Below, one piece after another: positions 9,776 through 22,149 of a DNA stretch of 64,000 nucleotides; position 1 is the first letter of the stretch, and each line of letters opens with the position of its first letter. The translations under genes and the position numbers were made by a program. Under the pieces are notes generated by a model that worked only from the letters and a program-made list of their open reading frames with translations, had not been told where the DNA came from and ran no database searches. Source of the stretch: Erwinia_E haradaeae_H (lineage in GTDB: Bacteria; Pseudomonadota; Gammaproteobacteria; Enterobacterales; Enterobacteriaceae); assembly GCF_900698885.1 (NCBI RefSeq), contig NZ_LR217705.1:806001-870000 (forward strand). The letters run 5' to 3'.

Positions 9776-11860
9776 TTATTGTGCAGCATCTTTTATGCTT
9801 AAACGAACACGGCCTTGTCTATCAACTTCCAATACTTTTACTGGAATCTCCTGACCGACTTTTACATAGTCGTTAACTTTTTCAATGCGTTTATCGGCGA
9901 TCTGAGAAATATGTACCAAGCCCTCTTTGCTACCACTGATCGCAACAAAAGCACCAAAATCTACAACACGCGTAACCTTTCCATTATAAATACGACCCAC
10001 TATAATTTCTGCAGTAATCTCTTCAATACGACGAATAGCATATTTTGCTTTATCATCATTATTAGCTGCAATTTTTATTGCGCCATCATCTTTAATTTCA
10101 ATACTAGTACCTGTTTCTTCGGTTAGCGCCCGAATTACTGAACCTCCTTTACCGATTAAATCTTTTATTTTGTCAACACTAATCTGAATAGTATGCATGC
10201 GAGGAGCAAACTGCGATAAGTTATCACGAGGTTTACTAAGCGCCTGACCCATCACACTAAGAATATGTAAACGTGCACCCTTGGCCTGAGCAAGCGCAAC
10301 CTTCATAATTTCACGCGTGATCCCTTCAATTTTTATATCCATTTGAAGCGCAGTGATACCTTCTCTGCTACCTGCTACTTTAAAATCCATATCACCTAAA
10401 TAATCTTCATCGCCTAAAATATCAGACAACACAACAAAATTACTATCATCTTTTACTAAACCCATAGCGATACCAGCCACTGCAGACTGAATAGGGACGC
10501 CAGCATCCATTAATGCTAACGATGCACCACAAACAGATGCCATAGAAGAAGAGCCATTAGATTCAGTGATTTCAGAGACTACGCGTACTGTATATGGAAA
10601 AGAATCGCCTTTTGGCATCACAGCAAGAATACCTCTCTTAGCTAAACGACCATGACCCACTTCACGCCGTTTGGGTGAACCAACAACACCAATTTCACCA
10701 ACAGAATATGGAGGAAAATTATAGTGAAACAGAAAATTATCAGTGCGCTCCCCCATTAATTCATCAAGATTCTGCGCATCACGAGCAGTACCGAGCGTAG
10801 CTGTAACTAATGCTTGAGTTTCGCCACGAGTAAATAACGCTGATCCATGAGTACGCGACAATATACCCGTGCGTATATCTAAAGCACGAATCATGTCTTT
10901 TTCACGACCATCAATTCGTGGTTCGCCACGCAGAATACGATTACGTACAATATTTCTCTCTAAAGAATGCAGATACTCATTAATTCCATACAGATCTAAT
11001 TCTGGGTTTTCTGATAATATTTCTGCGCTGACTTCAGATTTAATGCGGTTGACCTGTATATACCGTTCCTGCTTTTGAGTAATATGGTAAGCCTCACTGA
11101 AACGAGATTGAGCTAACTTATCTATCCAAATACGCAGTTTATCATTGAGAATTTCTGGATTCCAGTCCCATTTTGGTTTACCTGCTAAAGCCACTAAAGA
11201 ATTAATGTTCTCAATTACAGTCTGTTGTTGTTCATGCCCAAATGCTATGGCATCTAAAATTTGATCTTCGTTTAATAATGAAGCTTCAGATTCAACCATT
11301 AAAACTGCTTTTTTAGTCCCAGAAACTACTAAATCTAACGTACTTTTTTTTAACTCGTCACTAGTTGGGTTTAAAACATACTGGTTGTTAATATAACCAA
11401 CGCGTGCAGCACCAACAGGTCCATTAAATGGCAATCCAGATAACGCTAAAGCAGCAGATGAGCCAATCATAGCAACAATATCTGGATTCACTTGAGGATT
11501 AACAGAAACTACGGTAGCGATCACCTGTACTTCGTTAAAAAATCCTGTTGGAAATAACGGTCGAATTGGACGATCGATTAAACGTGAAGTTAACATTTCA
11601 TTTTCACTTGGACGCCCCTCACGTCTAAAAAAACTACCAGGTATACGACCAGCAGCATAAGCACGTTCCTGATAGTGCACGGTCAAAGGAAAAAAATGTT
11701 GATCTGATTTTGCTGTTTTTTCTCCAACTACGGCAACAAATACCGTAGTATCGTCCATGCTAATCATAACAGCTGCAGTAGCCTGACGCGCCATCATTCC
11801 AGTTTCAATGGATATAATATTTTGGCCATATTGAAATTTTTGTACAATCGGAATAAGCAA
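9776..11860 (-). CDS. pnp: Polyribonucleotide nucleotidyltransferase (PNPase)
   Basis: Phosphorolytic 3'-5' exoribonuclease, normally part of the RNA degradosome. It has 694 residues against 711 in E. coli. Both RNase PH-like domains are present ([40 protein letters not shown]), with the catalytic aspartates in [20 protein letters not shown]. They are followed by a KH domain ([20 protein letters not shown]) and an S1 domain ([20 protein letters not shown]). The protein stops right after the S1 domain (RLSIKDAAQ), lacking the acidic C-terminal tail of E. coli. It lies downstream of rpsO as usual. Confidence 0.97.
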   Translation of the reverse strand: MLIPIVQKFQYGQNIISIETGMMARQATAAVMISMDDTTVFVAVVGEKTAKSDQHFFPLTVHYQERAYAAGRIPGSFFRREGRPSENEMLTSRLIDRPIRPLFPTGFFNEVQVIATVVSVNPQVNPDIVAMIGSSAALALSGLPFNGPVGAARVGYINNQYVLNPTSDELKKSTLDLVVSGTKKAVLMVESEASLLNEDQILDAIAFGHEQQQTVIENINSLVALAGKPKWDWNPEILNDKLRIWIDKLAQSRFSEAYHITQKQERYIQVNRIKSEVSAEILSENPELDLYGINEYLHSLERNIVRNRILRGEPRIDGREKDMIRALDIRTGILSRTHGSALFTRGETQALVTATLGTARDAQNLDELMGERTDNFLFHYNFPPYSVGEIGVVGSPKRREVGHGRLAKRGILAVMPKGDSFPYTVRVVSEITESNGSSSMASVCGASLALMDAGVPIQSAVAGIAMGLVKDDSNFVVLSDILGDEDYLGDMDFKVAGSREGITALQMDIKIEGITREIMKVALAQAKGARLHILSVMGQALSKPRDNLSQFAPRMHTIQISVDKIKDLIGKGGSVIRALTEETGTSIEIKDDGAIKIAANNDDKAKYAIRRIEEITAEIIVGRIYNGKVTRVVDFGAFVAISGSKEGLVHISQIADKRIEKVNDYVKVGQEIPVKVLEVDRQGRVRLSIKDAAQ

Positions 11861-12086
11861 AATTAGTTCCTTTATATTAAGTCTTGAATATAGTAACTAC
11901 CGTAACTCGACCTACTTACATAGATCATCATGTCACTTATTGATATAAACTCATTAGTAACTCACTACAGTCATCTAGGTGATTAAATTACCTTTAATTT
12001 TTATAAATTACATATTCAATAAAAATTGTGCTGAATCATATAAAATGATATCTACCTCTAACCTTAATCACATTACAAAAAGTCAA

Positions 12087-12103
12087 TTATCTCTCTGAGA
12101 TAA
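12087..12103 (-). terminator. Possible attenuating hairpin between rpsO and pnp
   Basis: On the minus strand TTATCTC / GAGATAA forms a 7-bp stem with an AGA loop, followed by TTGACTTTTT. In E. coli a partial terminator lies in this interval. The stem is AT-rich and weak. Confidence 0.35.
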
Positions 12104-12144
12104 AAATAAAAGAAATCAATCACATAATCAAAAAAGACCCATTA

Positions 12145-12414
12145 CTAGCGTCGTAAATCCAGGCGATCAATCAAGCAAGTATAACGAGAAATCTCTTGAC
12201 GTTTAAGATAATCAAGTAACTTGCGACGTTTTGATACCATACGAAGCAATCCTCGCCGACTATGATGATCTTTTTTGTGCTGAGAAAAATGACCCTGTAA
12301 ATGATTAATCTGCGCAGTAAGAAGTGCAACTTGCACTTCTGTCACACCACTATCATGAGAATGACGACCAAAATCAGAGATAATTTGTGCTTTCATTTTG
12401 GTGTTTAGAGACAT
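12145..12414 (-). CDS. rpsO: 30S ribosomal protein S15
   Basis: Primary 16S rRNA-binding protein of the small subunit, 89 residues as in E. coli. The conserved core GSPEVQ-like region reads [20 protein letters not shown], followed by [20 protein letters not shown] and the C-terminal RLDLRR. It lies between truB and pnp as in enterics, with spacers of about 315 and 284 bases. The spacer 12415-12730 holds a tandem CTAACTA run (12456-12472) and the hairpin AACATTC/GAATGTT near 12540-12565, and no gene. Confidence 0.97.
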   Translation of the reverse strand: MSLNTKMKAQIISDFGRHSHDSGVTEVQVALLTAQINHLQGHFSQHKKDHHSRRGLLRMVSKRRKLLDYLKRQEISRYTCLIDRLDLRR

Positions 12415-12730
12415 AAGATAACTCCATTTTTCTAAAATCTATACAAGAACTCTAACTACTAACTACTAACTCCAATACTCTATACACTAAATAGATAGAG
12501 TATTTGATAGCATGCAGTCTTATAAAAGAGCAATCTGCAAACATTCAGGGTTTTTTAGAATGTTCGTAGCATGAGATCACCGTTTTTCATGAAGCTAACA
12601 CTAATAAGTCTAATGATAAATATAGCGATAAAACACGCAAATAGAGAGAGTAAGTATTAATAATAAATTTTATAAAATATGCATTTTTAATATAACACTT
12701 CTGCTTCTCTGTTAGTTTTAAGTGTACTAT
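12415..12730. other. Spacer between truB and rpsO
   Basis: No coding sequence. It presumably holds the rpsO promoter on the minus strand and the truB mRNA end. A 7-bp stem AACATTC/GAATGTT with an 11-base loop lies near 12540-12565 and a short CTAACTA tandem run near 12456. Confidence 0.5.
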
Positions 12731-13672
12731 CTAAAAAGATCTAGATAAAAGCCTACGTGGTACTAACAGATTATTATTAATAATTTCCGCTATTCCAAGA
12801 AAATTAGACGCTAGACCTTCAGTAACACGCACCAAACCATTAGCTGGCGCATTCAACAATGATACTGTGCAACCATTTGTTAAATTTTGAGCCATAATAC
12901 TTGATAAATTAACCGACGGATAATGAGAAACGGGACTATCCATCGGCATCAGTAAAGAATCAAGCAAGTTCTGTGACGCAAGACTGATATCTTTTGTATG
13001 GGCAATAATCAACTGAAGAGACTGCATTGTAATCATCTTTGTCATAAGATAATTAGAAACCTGTAAGCGACGCAAATAAGTTACATGTGCGCCACAGCCT
13101 AGCTTTTCACCAAGATCGTCAATAATAGTTCGAATATATGTTCCTTTTGATACACGAAGATCTAGTTCTATTTCGTTCCTCTCGCAGCGTATACATTGTA
13201 ACATACTCACCACAATCTTACGTGATTTACATGGCACATGTACTCCTGATCGTGCATATTCGTATAATTTACGCCCCTTATATTTAATCGCTGAATACAT
13301 TGAAGGGGTTTGCTGTGTTTCGCCACGAAAACTATCTAGAACCTCCTGAAGTCTTTTAGTGGTAAACATCACTGGGCGCTCGCTTAATAGAATACCACTA
13401 GAATCTGATGTATCAGTTCTTTGTCCAAGCCTGGCAATCACGCGATAATATTTCTCTGCATTTAATAAATATTGCGCGAACTTAGTAGACTCACCTAAGC
13501 AGATAGGCAACATACCTGTTGCTATCGGGTCAAGCGATCCAGTGTGACCCGCCTTCCTCGCATGATATATGCGCTTTACTTGCTGCAATGCCTGATTAGA
13601 AGAGACCCCGTAAGGTTTATCTAAAAGCAGAACTCCATGAACATTGCGCCAAAGGTTATATGAATTTTTCAT
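12731..13672 (-). CDS. truB: tRNA pseudouridine-55 synthase
   Basis: Makes pseudouridine 55 in the T-loop of tRNAs. It has 313 residues (E. coli 314). The catalytic aspartate lies in [41 protein letters not shown] is the TruB family motif, and the C-terminal PUA-like region ends in LLVPRRLL. Its start lies two bases from the rbfA stop, consistent with the nusA-infB-rbfA-truB operon. Confidence 0.97.
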   Translation of the reverse strand: MKNSYNLWRNVHGVLLLDKPYGVSSNQALQQVKRIYHARKAGHTGSLDPIATGMLPICLGESTKFAQYLLNAEKYYRVIARLGQRTDTSDSSGILLSERPVMFTTKRLQEVLDSFRGETQQTPSMYSAIKYKGRKLYEYARSGVHVPCKSRKIVVSMLQCIRCERNEIELDLRVSKGTYIRTIIDDLGEKLGCGAHVTYLRRLQVSNYLMTKMITMQSLQLIIAHTKDISLASQNLLDSLLMPMDSPVSHYPSVNLSSIMAQNLTNGCTVSLLNAPANGLVRVTEGLASNFLGIAEIINNNLLVPRRLLSRSF

Positions 13673-13674
13673 AA

Positions 13675-14085
13675 CTATAATAAATCTAGTGCCAATGATT
13701 GTTTTACTGCGATCTTCTCCTCTTGATAACCTGGATTAATATTAGAAACTAATTTAGAAATACGAATGCCTATCAATAAGGAATTATCATGGTAAAAGCT
13801 TAGCTTAGGTGTCATTCTAATATTCATTGCCTGACTCAATAAAGTACGTATATGACCAGAAGCCCCAGATAAAATTTGTAAATTAAATGCTATCTCTGCT
13901 TCATTTTTGTCCTGAAGAAATGTCACAAATACCTTTGCATATACTAAATCACGGGATACATCAACACTAGATACAGTGATCATGCCATCTAACCGCGGAT
14001 CTCTTATTTTGCACTGTAAAATAATTGCGATCTCTTTTTTTATTTCTTGAGCAATACGTTGTAGCCGACCAAATTCTTTTGCCAT
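13675..14085 (-). CDS. rbfA: Ribosome-binding factor A
   Basis: Single KH-fold protein that binds the 30S subunit and helps 16S maturation, important in cold. The start at 14085 gives [19 protein letters not shown], matching E. coli (133 residues; here 136), with a GGAG ribosome-binding site nine bases upstream. The upstream in-frame ATG at 14100 overlaps that site and is unlikely. [19 protein letters not shown] and [15 protein letters not shown] are the conserved segments. It sits between infB and truB. Confidence 0.95.
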   Translation of the reverse strand: MAKEFGRLQRIAQEIKKEIAIILQCKIRDPRLDGMITVSSVDVSRDLVYAKVFVTFLQDKNEAEIAFNLQILSGASGHIRTLLSQAMNIRMTPKLSFYHDNSLLIGIRISKLVSNINPGYQEEKIAVKQSLALDLL

Positions 14086-14214
14086 TTTTTCAATCTCCAT
14101 ATACTGTACTTAGTTATATACGATTCCATTCGTGTATTAAATTCATCAAGGACTAATCTTATATTGTGATGAGGCTAATATTTTATATATCATCAATACC
14201 TGATTGATTGGTGA

Positions 14215-16935
14215 TTAACCAAGAGTCCGCTGAATTTCAAAAATTTCAAATACTTCAATCATATCACCGATATGTACATCATTATAGTTTTTAACAGCAA
14301 TACCACACTCAATACCATTACGCACTTCGTTAACATCTTCCTTAAAACGACGTAAAGATTCTAATTCACCTTCATAAATTACTATATTATTACGCAAAAC
14401 ACGGATAGGATTGTGACGCTTAATAATTCCTTCAGTAACCATACAGCCAGCAATAGCGCTGAATCGAGGAGACTTAAATACATTACGTACCTCTGCTAAA
14501 CCTATAATTTTTTGCTTATACTCAGGGCTTAACATACCACTCATAGCTAGTTTGACTTCATCAATGAGATTATAGATCACAGAATAATAACGAAGATCTA
14601 AATTTTCCTCATCAATTATTCTCCGTGCTGTTGCGTCAGCTCGAACATTAAAACCGACTAGAATGGCGCTAGATGCAGCTGCCAGTGTAGCATCAGTTTC
14701 AGTAATTCCACCTACACCAGAACCAATAATCTTTACTTGTACTTCATTACTAGATAATTTTACTAAAGATTCTGAAATTGCTTCGACTGAACCTTGTACA
14801 TCCGCCTTTAATACAATATTCATTTCAGATATCTTACCTTCTTCAATGTTAGCAAACATTTTTTCTAGCTGTACTTTTTGTTGTCGCGCTAATTTTACTT
14901 CACGGAATTTACCCTGTCGATAAAGGGCAACTTCACGCGCTTTTTTTTCATCACGCACTACCGTGACTATATCACCGGAAACCGGTACACCAGACATACC
15001 AAGAACTGTAACCGGAATTGATGGCCCTGCTGTTAACACTTCACGGCCATTTTCATCTCTCATGCCACGAATACGCCCATACTCTAAACCACATAATACA
15101 ATATCACCTTTTTTCAATGTGCCTTCTCTTACCAGAATAGTCGCTATTGGACCTCTCCCTTTGTCTAAAAAAGACTCAACAACTATACCACCAGCCATAC
15201 CTTGATGTGCTGCAGTCAGCTCCATAATCTCCGCTTGCAGTAAAATAGCTTTTAAAAGGTCATCAATACCAGTACCGTTTTTAGCGGAAACGTTAATAAA
15301 AATATTATCACCACCCCAGTCCTCTGGGATAATTCCATGTTGTGTCAATTCCTTTTTAACGCGTTCTGGATCAGCGTCTGCTTTATCACATTTATTTATT
15401 GCAACTAAAACAGGTACGTTTGCTGCTTTTGCATGCTGAATTGCTTCTACAGTCTGAGGCATAACACCATCATCTGCAGCTACCACTAAAATTACAATAT
15501 CTGTAATTTCTGCGCCACGTGCCCTCATAGCAGTAAAAGCTGCATGACCTGGTGTATCCAAAAAGGTTATCATACCATTAACAGTTTCTACGTGATATGC
15601 ACCGATATGCTGAGTAATACCACCTGCTTCACCTCTAGCTACTTTAGTAGCCCGAATATGATCTAACAATGAGGTTTTGCCATGATCTACATGACCCATG
15701 ATAGTGACAACTGGCGCCCTTGATTCAAGGATAACATTAGTATCGCGATCACTCATTAGCGCAGCTTCTAGCGCATTTTCACAACGCAACGTCACTTTAT
15801 GACCCATATCCTCTGCCACTAATTGTGCAGTATCCTGATCAATAACTTGATTGATTGTTGCCATAACACCTAATTTCATCATAGTTTTAATCACTTGAGA
15901 ACTCTTAACGGCCATCTTGTTAGCCAATTCTGCCACGGTAATAGTTTCACCAATGATCACGTCTCGATTAATAATCTGAACCGGTTTATTAAAACTCTGA
16001 TGTAATAAGCTTGGTTTACGCTTACCAAACTTTCCGCCACGTATCTGAGCACGCGCTTCTTCGCGATCAGTTTTGGCCTCTGCATGTTTATTACCCTTTT
16101 TTCGAACATGAACCTTGCTTGTTCTTATAGCACGACTACGACGATCACCTTCAACTTGAGCATCGTTCTCATCCTCTGCTGCCCGCGCATGTGTTGAAGT
16201 AGTTAGATGATAGTCTCTAGCATCTTCAATATCTTTCGTTACTGATGTCCATTCTTCACCTTTTTCTTCTGCCATTTGACGTGCTGCCGCCGCTACTTGC
16301 TTAGCGGCTTTTTCAATCTTGCGGTGAACTTCTTCTTCAGACTTGCGTTTCAATTCAGCAGACTGCGCTTCGCGACGGGCTTTCTCAGACTGAGAAACAC
16401 GTAACGCATCAGAAATCTCTTTTTTGTTACCTTGTGATTCCTCTACTACTTGATATCTAGATATATTATTTTTTTCAGATTTTAACAAATTATTATGTGA
16501 ACATTGTTCACTATTTAAAAATTTAGAATGCGCTTTTATTTTTGGATTGTTATCGCCTGACGCTATTGTGAGACGTTTTTCTTGTGCTAGTGCATTTTTT
16601 TGTTTAGTATACAATATAGATTCTTCTCTAACAAAAGAAGACGAAACACTCTTTGTATATGTTCTTTTTTTACGTACTTCAATATGAACCGACTTACTTT
16701 TTCCTCCAGTTCCAAGAATGCTTAAAGTACTTCGCGTCTTACGCTGTAAGGTTAATTTACCAGATCTCGCATCGTCATCGTGATTAAGATAAGCAAGTAG
16801 TATCTCTTTTTCACGCTGACTTACAGAGTCATGTATAGACTTTTTTATCCCCGCGTCAGAAAATTTCTGCACTAAGCGTTCTATTGGCATTTGAATCTCT
16901 TCGGCTAATAATTTTATAGTTACATCTATTGTCAT
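14215..16935 (-). CDS. infB: Translation initiation factor IF-2
   Basis: GTPase that brings initiator tRNA to the 30S subunit. It has 906 residues (E. coli 890). The order is an N-terminal IF2-N domain ([20 protein letters not shown]), a long charged linker rich in Lys, Glu and Arg (about residues 150-300), a second IF2-N domain, then the G domain with GHVDHGKTS (G1), DTPGHAAFT (G3) and NKCDK (G4), and the C-terminal beta-barrel and fMet-tRNA-binding domains ending [13 protein letters not shown]. The linker is variable in the family. It is 24 bases downstream of nusA. Confidence 0.97.
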   Translation of the reverse strand: MTIDVTIKLLAEEIQMPIERLVQKFSDAGIKKSIHDSVSQREKEILLAYLNHDDDARSGKLTLQRKTRSTLSILGTGGKSKSVHIEVRKKRTYTKSVSSSFVREESILYTKQKNALAQEKRLTIASGDNNPKIKAHSKFLNSEQCSHNNLLKSEKNNISRYQVVEESQGNKKEISDALRVSQSEKARREAQSAELKRKSEEEVHRKIEKAAKQVAAAARQMAEEKGEEWTSVTKDIEDARDYHLTTSTHARAAEDENDAQVEGDRRSRAIRTSKVHVRKKGNKHAEAKTDREEARAQIRGGKFGKRKPSLLHQSFNKPVQIINRDVIIGETITVAELANKMAVKSSQVIKTMMKLGVMATINQVIDQDTAQLVAEDMGHKVTLRCENALEAALMSDRDTNVILESRAPVVTIMGHVDHGKTSLLDHIRATKVARGEAGGITQHIGAYHVETVNGMITFLDTPGHAAFTAMRARGAEITDIVILVVAADDGVMPQTVEAIQHAKAANVPVLVAINKCDKADADPERVKKELTQHGIIPEDWGGDNIFINVSAKNGTGIDDLLKAILLQAEIMELTAAHQGMAGGIVVESFLDKGRGPIATILVREGTLKKGDIVLCGLEYGRIRGMRDENGREVLTAGPSIPVTVLGMSGVPVSGDIVTVVRDEKKAREVALYRQGKFREVKLARQQKVQLEKMFANIEEGKISEMNIVLKADVQGSVEAISESLVKLSSNEVQVKIIGSGVGGITETDATLAAASSAILVGFNVRADATARRIIDEENLDLRYYSVIYNLIDEVKLAMSGMLSPEYKQKIIGLAEVRNVFKSPRFSAIAGCMVTEGIIKRHNPIRVLRNNIVIYEGELESLRRFKEDVNEVRNGIECGIAVKNYNDVHIGDMIEVFEIFEIQRTLG

Positions 16936-16959
16936 ACTATCCCTTCCTGCTACAGTTAA

Positions 16960-18468
16960 TTACGCGTCGGAGCCGAACCAACATATATTGCGTGCAGCCA
17001 TAATTAGTTCACCAGCGCGAAATGTATCGGTTAGTCCATCAATATCTGAGAGATCGTCTACACCCTGTTCGGCAAGATCTTCCAAACTACATACCCCTTT
17101 CTCTGCTAACTTAAAGGCCGTTTCCCGATCTAAACCAGTGAGATTAAGTAAGTCCTCAGAAGGTTGTGCTATCGCACAAGCTTCGGTTTTAGCAAGTGCA
17201 AGAGTGGTCAATACGTCTTTAGCTCGGCTTTGTAGCGCTTCTACGCAACTTACATCTAGACCATTAACCGCCAAGATCTCATGAATTGGTACATACGCTA
17301 ACTCTTCCAAAGAAGAGAACCCTTCCTCCACCAAGGCGGTAGCAAAGGTTTTATCAATATCAAGATACCTAGTAAAAACATCAATGGCAGCATGCTCTTC
17401 GGCTTGATGTTTAGCTTGCAAGTCTTCGATTTTCATAACATTCAGACTCCATCCGCTAAGCTGTGAAGCTAGACGTACATTTTGACCATTCCGACCAATA
17501 GCTTGAGCTAAATTTTCAGATTCTACAGCAATATCCATAGTGTGACTATCTTCATCTACCACGATAGAAGAGACATCTGCAGGCGCCATGGCATTAATCA
17601 CAAACTGCGCAGGATTATCATCCCAGAGTATGATATCAATACGTTCGCCACCTAGTTCACTAGAAACTGCCTGCACACGTGCACCACGCATACCTACACA
17701 AGCTCCTACAGGATCAATGCGCTTATCATTAGTTTTTACAGCAATTTTAGCACGCGAACCAGGATCTCGAACTGCAGCTTTAATTTCTAATACCTCTTCC
17801 GCGATCTCTGGTACTTCAATACGAAATAGCTCAATAAGCATCTCAGGTCTAGATCTACTAATAAATAATTGAGTACCGCGCACCTCAGGACGAATGGCAT
17901 ATAAAACCCCACGAATACGATCACCAACGCGAAAATTTTCTCGAGGTAACATATCTTCACGAAGCACTAGTGCTTCAGCAACGGTGTTCGAGCCATGGTT
18001 TAAACGAACCTCTAGTGAAATATGATCACGAGTAACTTTCTTGACCGTGCTCGTAATAATTTTACCTTCTTTTTTTCGAAATTTATCAATAATCATTGCA
18101 CGCTCAGCTTCACGCACTTTTTGCACAATAACCTGCTTTGCAGTCTGAGTTGTAATACGATCAAAAGTAACAGATGCGATTTTTTCTTCAATAAATTCAC
18201 CTATAGAAAGGAGCGAATCATCATAGCGTGCTGCTTCTAGTGTAATTTCACAAGTAGGCTGTATAACTTTTTCAACAATTAACCAGCGACGGAATGTTTG
18301 AAAAGAACCACTTTTTCTATCAATACTGACGCGTACATCAATATCTTTTTCATATTTTTTCTTAGTAGCTGTTGCGAGCGCACTCTCTAGCGCTTCGAAA
18401 ATCTTCTCACGTGGAAGCGACTTCTCATTAGAGACAGCTTCTACAACAGCTAAGATTTCTTTGTTCAT
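16960..18468 (-). CDS. nusA: Transcription termination/antitermination factor NusA
   Basis: RNA polymerase-associated factor for pausing, termination and antitermination. The start at 18468 gives [16 protein letters not shown], the exact family N-terminus (502 residues, E. coli 495); longer in-frame versions run into the rimP remnant and are rejected. Domains: polymerase-binding N-terminal domain, S1, KH1 and KH2 ([37 protein letters not shown]), then two C-terminal acidic repeats ending [13 protein letters not shown] small insertion relative to E. coli is seen near residue 165 ([20 protein letters not shown]). Confidence 0.97.
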   Translation of the reverse strand: MNKEILAVVEAVSNEKSLPREKIFEALESALATATKKKYEKDIDVRVSIDRKSGSFQTFRRWLIVEKVIQPTCEITLEAARYDDSLLSIGEFIEEKIASVTFDRITTQTAKQVIVQKVREAERAMIIDKFRKKEGKIITSTVKKVTRDHISLEVRLNHGSNTVAEALVLREDMLPRENFRVGDRIRGVLYAIRPEVRGTQLFISRSRPEMLIELFRIEVPEIAEEVLEIKAAVRDPGSRAKIAVKTNDKRIDPVGACVGMRGARVQAVSSELGGERIDIILWDDNPAQFVINAMAPADVSSIVVDEDSHTMDIAVESENLAQAIGRNGQNVRLASQLSGWSLNVMKIEDLQAKHQAEEHAAIDVFTRYLDIDKTFATALVEEGFSSLEELAYVPIHEILAVNGLDVSCVEALQSRAKDVLTTLALAKTEACAIAQPSEDLLNLTGLDRETAFKLAEKGVCSLEDLAEQGVDDLSDIDGLTDTFRAGELIMAARNICWFGSDA

Positions 18469-18491
18469 CCTAGTATGCCTCAATCTGGACT

Positions 18492-18548
18492 TTAAAAGGT
18501 GGACAGCCACGTTCTTTTCTAGATATTACTCAACTCGCATACTGTCTT
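18492..18548 (-). pseudogene. rimP: Remnant of rimP (3' end)
   Basis: E. coli has metY-rimP-nusA. Twenty-three bases before the nusA start the minus strand reads TVCELSNI, a TAG stop, KRTWLSTF and TAA, matching the RimP C-terminus EVFALSNIQKANLVPHF. The glutamine codon CAG has become TAG. The stop position relative to nusA is as expected for rimP. I could not recognise the N-terminal two thirds in the ~470 bases up to the terminator at 19015. Confidence 0.72.
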
Positions 18549-19014
18549 TTACTGTATATATAGTACTGTATATATATAGCAATAGTCACTCTGTGACTCT
18601 TTAGCAACTACATGATATCTCTCCAATATCGAGATGTTGCAGATCTCTTCTAAATAAAACTCATGCTAAATTTTATCTCTTAAAATGTACATCACCTTTT
18701 GAAAAATCTTAAAAACAGACGATCTATAAAAAATCAATCATATTATATACAATAATAGTTATATTTTTCTTTCAGGGAACATATGCCCTCTGTTAGTAAT
18801 ATAACGCTTACAATGGGCTACCTTTATGTACAAGTCTAATTCTATGCATGAAAATATTGGAATTTTTGACTGCTATTCTTGAGCTCTGCCGACAAAATTA
18901 AGAATTAATATTATTTTTCTATTGAGATATCACAAAGCAAAGTTATACATTTCATGTAATATACGCCTATAGATATAAAAAAAGGGCACCTAGCCCAATT
19001 ATTCTTCTTTGTAA

Positions 19015-19042
19015 TAAAAAAACCCCGAAAAATTTCGGGGTT
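19015..19042 (-). terminator. Intrinsic terminator after initiator tRNA
   Basis: The inverted repeat AACCCCGAAA / TTTCGGGGTT (19021-19042) is followed on the minus strand by a run of T. It is the only GC-rich stem nearby and lies about 130 bases after the metY 3' end, so it ends the secG-leuU-metY transcript. Confidence 0.8.
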
Positions 19043-19175
19043 GATTATAACTAAATATTTATAACCCGTTAACATACATCTACACCGCCAATAACTTTAT
19101 TCTTCTAAGTAAGACTAATATATCCAAATCCAATATATATTAAATTCTATCTTTTTGGGCGCTGATGTAAAAAAA

Positions 19176-19252
<77 letters not shown>

Positions 19253-19298
19253 GTTTATTATAAGCATTCTCTAAGAGAATTAGCAAGTAAAATTTAAT

Positions 19299-19385
19299 TG
19301 GTACCGAGGACGGGACTTGAACCCGTAAGCTCATAAGAGCACTACCACCTCAAGGTAGCGTGTCTACCAATTCCACCACCACGGC
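19299..19385 (-). tRNA. leuU: tRNA-Leu (GAG), with acceptor-stem mismatch
   Basis: An 87-nt class II tRNA with long variable arm and encoded CCA, very close to E. coli leuU. The anticodon loop TTGAGGT gives anticodon GAG (codons CUC/CUU). The acceptor strand GCCGTGG faces CCTCGGT, so position 5 is U opposite U68 where E. coli has A5-U68. It lies just downstream of secG as in E. coli. Confidence 0.96.
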
Positions 19386-19469
19386 AATATATTAACATTA
19401 CTTAAATAAAATTTTTATTTAAAATAAAATATATCTACATATTTTAAAAAAAGATACCTGTCTTAATCT

Positions 19470-19796
19470 TCAACTCCTAACCATACTCTTCTTGCTTGGT
19501 AAGTGTACTAATGAAGAGGATTTTGATTGGGATAAATTTATCAATTCATCTATGTTTTGACTTTTTCGACTATTAATGTTACCAAAAATTAAACTAAGAA
19601 AAAAAAATAATATTGCTAGACTCGGGATTATTCTACGAGTAATAAAGTTATCTGATCCATGAGAACCAAAGAGAGTATTCGATGCGCCAGAGCCAAATGA
19701 TGACAACATAGAGCAGCCATGGTTATGCTGTGTTAATATTAAGCTCACTAAACTAATAGCGATAAATAAATAAATTATCAAAAGAGCTTCATACAT
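19470..19796 (-). CDS. secG: Protein-export membrane protein SecG
   Basis: Auxiliary subunit of the SecYEG translocon, 108 residues (E. coli 110). There are two membrane segments, residues about 3-22 and 53-72, with the conserved ASNTLFGSHGSDNFITR loop between them. The cytoplasmic loop start reads LTQHNHGCSM in place of the usual LQQGKGADMG, a noticeable divergence. The neighbours leuU and metY downstream and glmM upstream follow the enteric order. Confidence 0.93.
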   Translation of the reverse strand: MYEALLIIYLFIAISLVSLILTQHNHGCSMLSSFGSGASNTLFGSHGSDNFITRRIIPSLAILFFFLSLIFGNINSRKSQNIDELINLSQSKSSSLVHLPSKKSMVRS

Positions 19797-20771
19797 AATA
19801 AGCCTTTTATTGTAAATTCAAATTGTTTATTGGTAAATTAAAATTATTTTTATTGTTCTTTTATTAAACGCTTAAAAATATATTTAAAAATTGTAAGCGA
19901 TTCATACTAAGAAATAGAAATAGAAATAGAACTCTACTAATAAATCGATACATATACTATATATTATCATCAAATTAAATCAAATCAAATCAAATCAAAT
20001 CAAATCAAAACAATAACTATTATCTATTATCTATTATAATATATAAGTATATTACTATCTGATATTTCGATATAAAACCTCTAAAAATCTACTTTTATTA
20101 ACACTGGAATCCTACTATTGATACCATCAAAATCCTAAAGATCTATAAATTTATAATAACCTTTACATGTTTATTTCTTCAGCTTATAAAAACTGACATC
20201 TGCATAACACAACACCAGATTTCATAGATATTATTATGTAAAATTATAAAATCTTTACCTGTACTATTTAATTAAAAATAAAAATTCTTTAAAAATATAA
20301 GGTAACGCTCTTAAATATTAAGTTTAACATTCACCTCTAATAAAAGTTAGTAAATATTAAAAGTCTACTTATATGATCAGTATCAATTACACTATAAATA
20401 AGCACATACAAAATCTTATTTATTTTAAACATATTAATAAATATTAATACAAACATTATGTTTATACAAAAATATGATTGAGAATCACTACGCACATATT
20501 AAAAACCACCTCTTAAAATAATAAATAAGAGAATTCTATGAAATATCTTTGATTACAAAATAGGCTTATAATCATAATTATACCCTTTCCTAAAAAACAC
20601 AATATATTATCTATAATAAAATGTAAGTGAAAATATCTATTGTATGCACAATTTTTACAACATAAAATTCTAAGTAATAGCAATCTTTAACTCTCTAAAA
20701 AAATCTCTGTTATAAACAATATATCTTCATGTAATATCAACTCAGTAAAAATAAACAATCTGCCCTTATTA
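19797..20771. other. Gene-free spacer between secG and glmM
   Basis: About 975 bases of AT-rich sequence with no plausible gene; the secG promoter region should lie at its left. The only structured element is a pentanucleotide repeat at 19971-20010, listed separately. In E. coli this spacer is only about 230 bases, so it is expanded here. Confidence 0.55.
19971..20010. repeat. CAAAT pentanucleotide microsatellite
   Basis: About eight tandem units of CAAAT, with one TAAAT variant near the left end, in the secG-glmM spacer. Confidence 0.9.
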
Positions 20772-22145
20772 CTAAAATTCACGTACATCACCATAAGTTT
20801 TTGTGTTTCTAATGATCTCTTCTACTGCATGAGAAATATAATTAGAGATCACACCTACCTGACACTCGTCCTCACCCTCAACCATAATACGAATTAATGG
20901 CTCAGTACCGGATACACGCAAAATAATACGTCCTTTCCCTTTCAGTTCCGCTTTAGCTTTATCTGTTACTAATTTGATATGGACATTCTCTAATAGATTA
21001 TGACTACCAATAAGCGGAATATTTACTAATTTTTGTGGAAATAAGGTAATACCTCTACATAAATCACGCAAGCTTTTATTAGAAGATAACATAGTAGCCA
21101 GCACCTGCAAACCGGCTATGATTCCATCACCTGTCGTTGTTTTATCTAATAAAATAATATGACCAGAATTTTCTCCTCCTATCCGCCAACCCTTTATGTT
21201 TAACATTTCTAACACATGTCGATCACCGACTTTTGCACGCAAAAACGGAATATATAACTCTTTAAGGGCTAACTCTAGCCCTTGATTGCTCATGAGGGTG
21301 CCAACAACGCCACCTATAAGTAAATTTTTTTGTAACTGTTCACGGGCGAGTAAATATAAAATTTGATCGCCATCTACTGCGCACCCCATATGATCCACCA
21401 TAATAATGCGATCACCATCTCCATCATAGGCGATCCCAACATCAGCATGCTCTACCACTACACGTTTTTGTAATAAACAAAGATCAGTTGAACCACAATT
21501 TTTATTAATGTTTACACCATTAGGTGCTGCACCGATAGAAATTATAGTTGCCCCAAGTTCCTCTAAAACATTAGGCGCGATATTAAATGTTGAGCCATGT
21601 GCACAGTCTACTACAATCTTTAATGTATCAAGAGTCAGATGACTTGGAAAAGTTCTTTTACAAAATTCAATATATTGCCGAGCTGCATCAAAAATATAAC
21701 CGGAACGTCCTAACGCAGCTGACTCTACGCAAATTAATGATTTTTCCATTGCACTTTCAATCACATCTTCTACTGTATCCGAGAATTTACCCCCGTTAGT
21801 TGAAAAAAATTTAATTCCGTTATCATAAAATGGATTATGAGAGGCAGAGATAACAATGCCTGCTGCAGCACGAAAAATACGCGTAAGATATGCAATAGCT
21901 GGCGTTGGCATCTGGCCAGTAAAGAATGGAGATAATCCTGCTGCTGAAAGACCTGTTGCTAAGGCTAATTCCAACATATCACCAGATATTCGCGTGTCTT
22001 TGCCAATAATAATTTTTCTAGACCCGCATTGAGATAATGCCGTACCTACAGCAAAACCTAGCTTTAAAAAAAAATCTGGAGTTATAAGTAAATCACCTAC
22101 TTTACCACGAATGCCATCTGTACCAAAATATTTACACATTCTCAT
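20772..22145 (-). CDS. glmM: Phosphoglucosamine mutase
   Basis: Converts glucosamine-6-phosphate to glucosamine-1-phosphate for peptidoglycan and LPS precursors. The start at 22145 gives [17 protein letters not shown], 457 residues (E. coli 445); an ATG two codons on (22139) is also possible. The phosphoserine loop [19 protein letters not shown], the metal-binding DGDGDR and the sugar-binding [10 protein letters not shown] are intact, as is the phosphate-binding [12 protein letters not shown]. The C-terminus is about ten residues longer than in E. coli. It begins four bases after the folP stop, as in the folP-glmM operon. Confidence 0.96.
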   Translation of the reverse strand: MRMCKYFGTDGIRGKVGDLLITPDFFLKLGFAVGTALSQCGSRKIIIGKDTRISGDMLELALATGLSAAGLSPFFTGQMPTPAIAYLTRIFRAAAGIVISASHNPFYDNGIKFFSTNGGKFSDTVEDVIESAMEKSLICVESAALGRSGYIFDAARQYIEFCKRTFPSHLTLDTLKIVVDCAHGSTFNIAPNVLEELGATIISIGAAPNGVNINKNCGSTDLCLLQKRVVVEHADVGIAYDGDGDRIIMVDHMGCAVDGDQILYLLAREQLQKNLLIGGVVGTLMSNQGLELALKELYIPFLRAKVGDRHVLEMLNIKGWRIGGENSGHIILLDKTTTGDGIIAGLQVLATMLSSNKSLRDLCRGITLFPQKLVNIPLIGSHNLLENVHIKLVTDKAKAELKGKGRIILRVSGTEPLIRIMVEGEDECQVGVISNYISHAVEEIIRNTKTYGDVREF

Positions 22146-22149
22146 TATA

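Noticed and set aside
14663..15205. Plus-strand open frames inside infB, and similar ones in nusA, ftsH, deaD and mnmE
   Set aside because: Antisense frames of strongly conserved genes with low-complexity Ser/Thr/Arg-rich products; no independent support.
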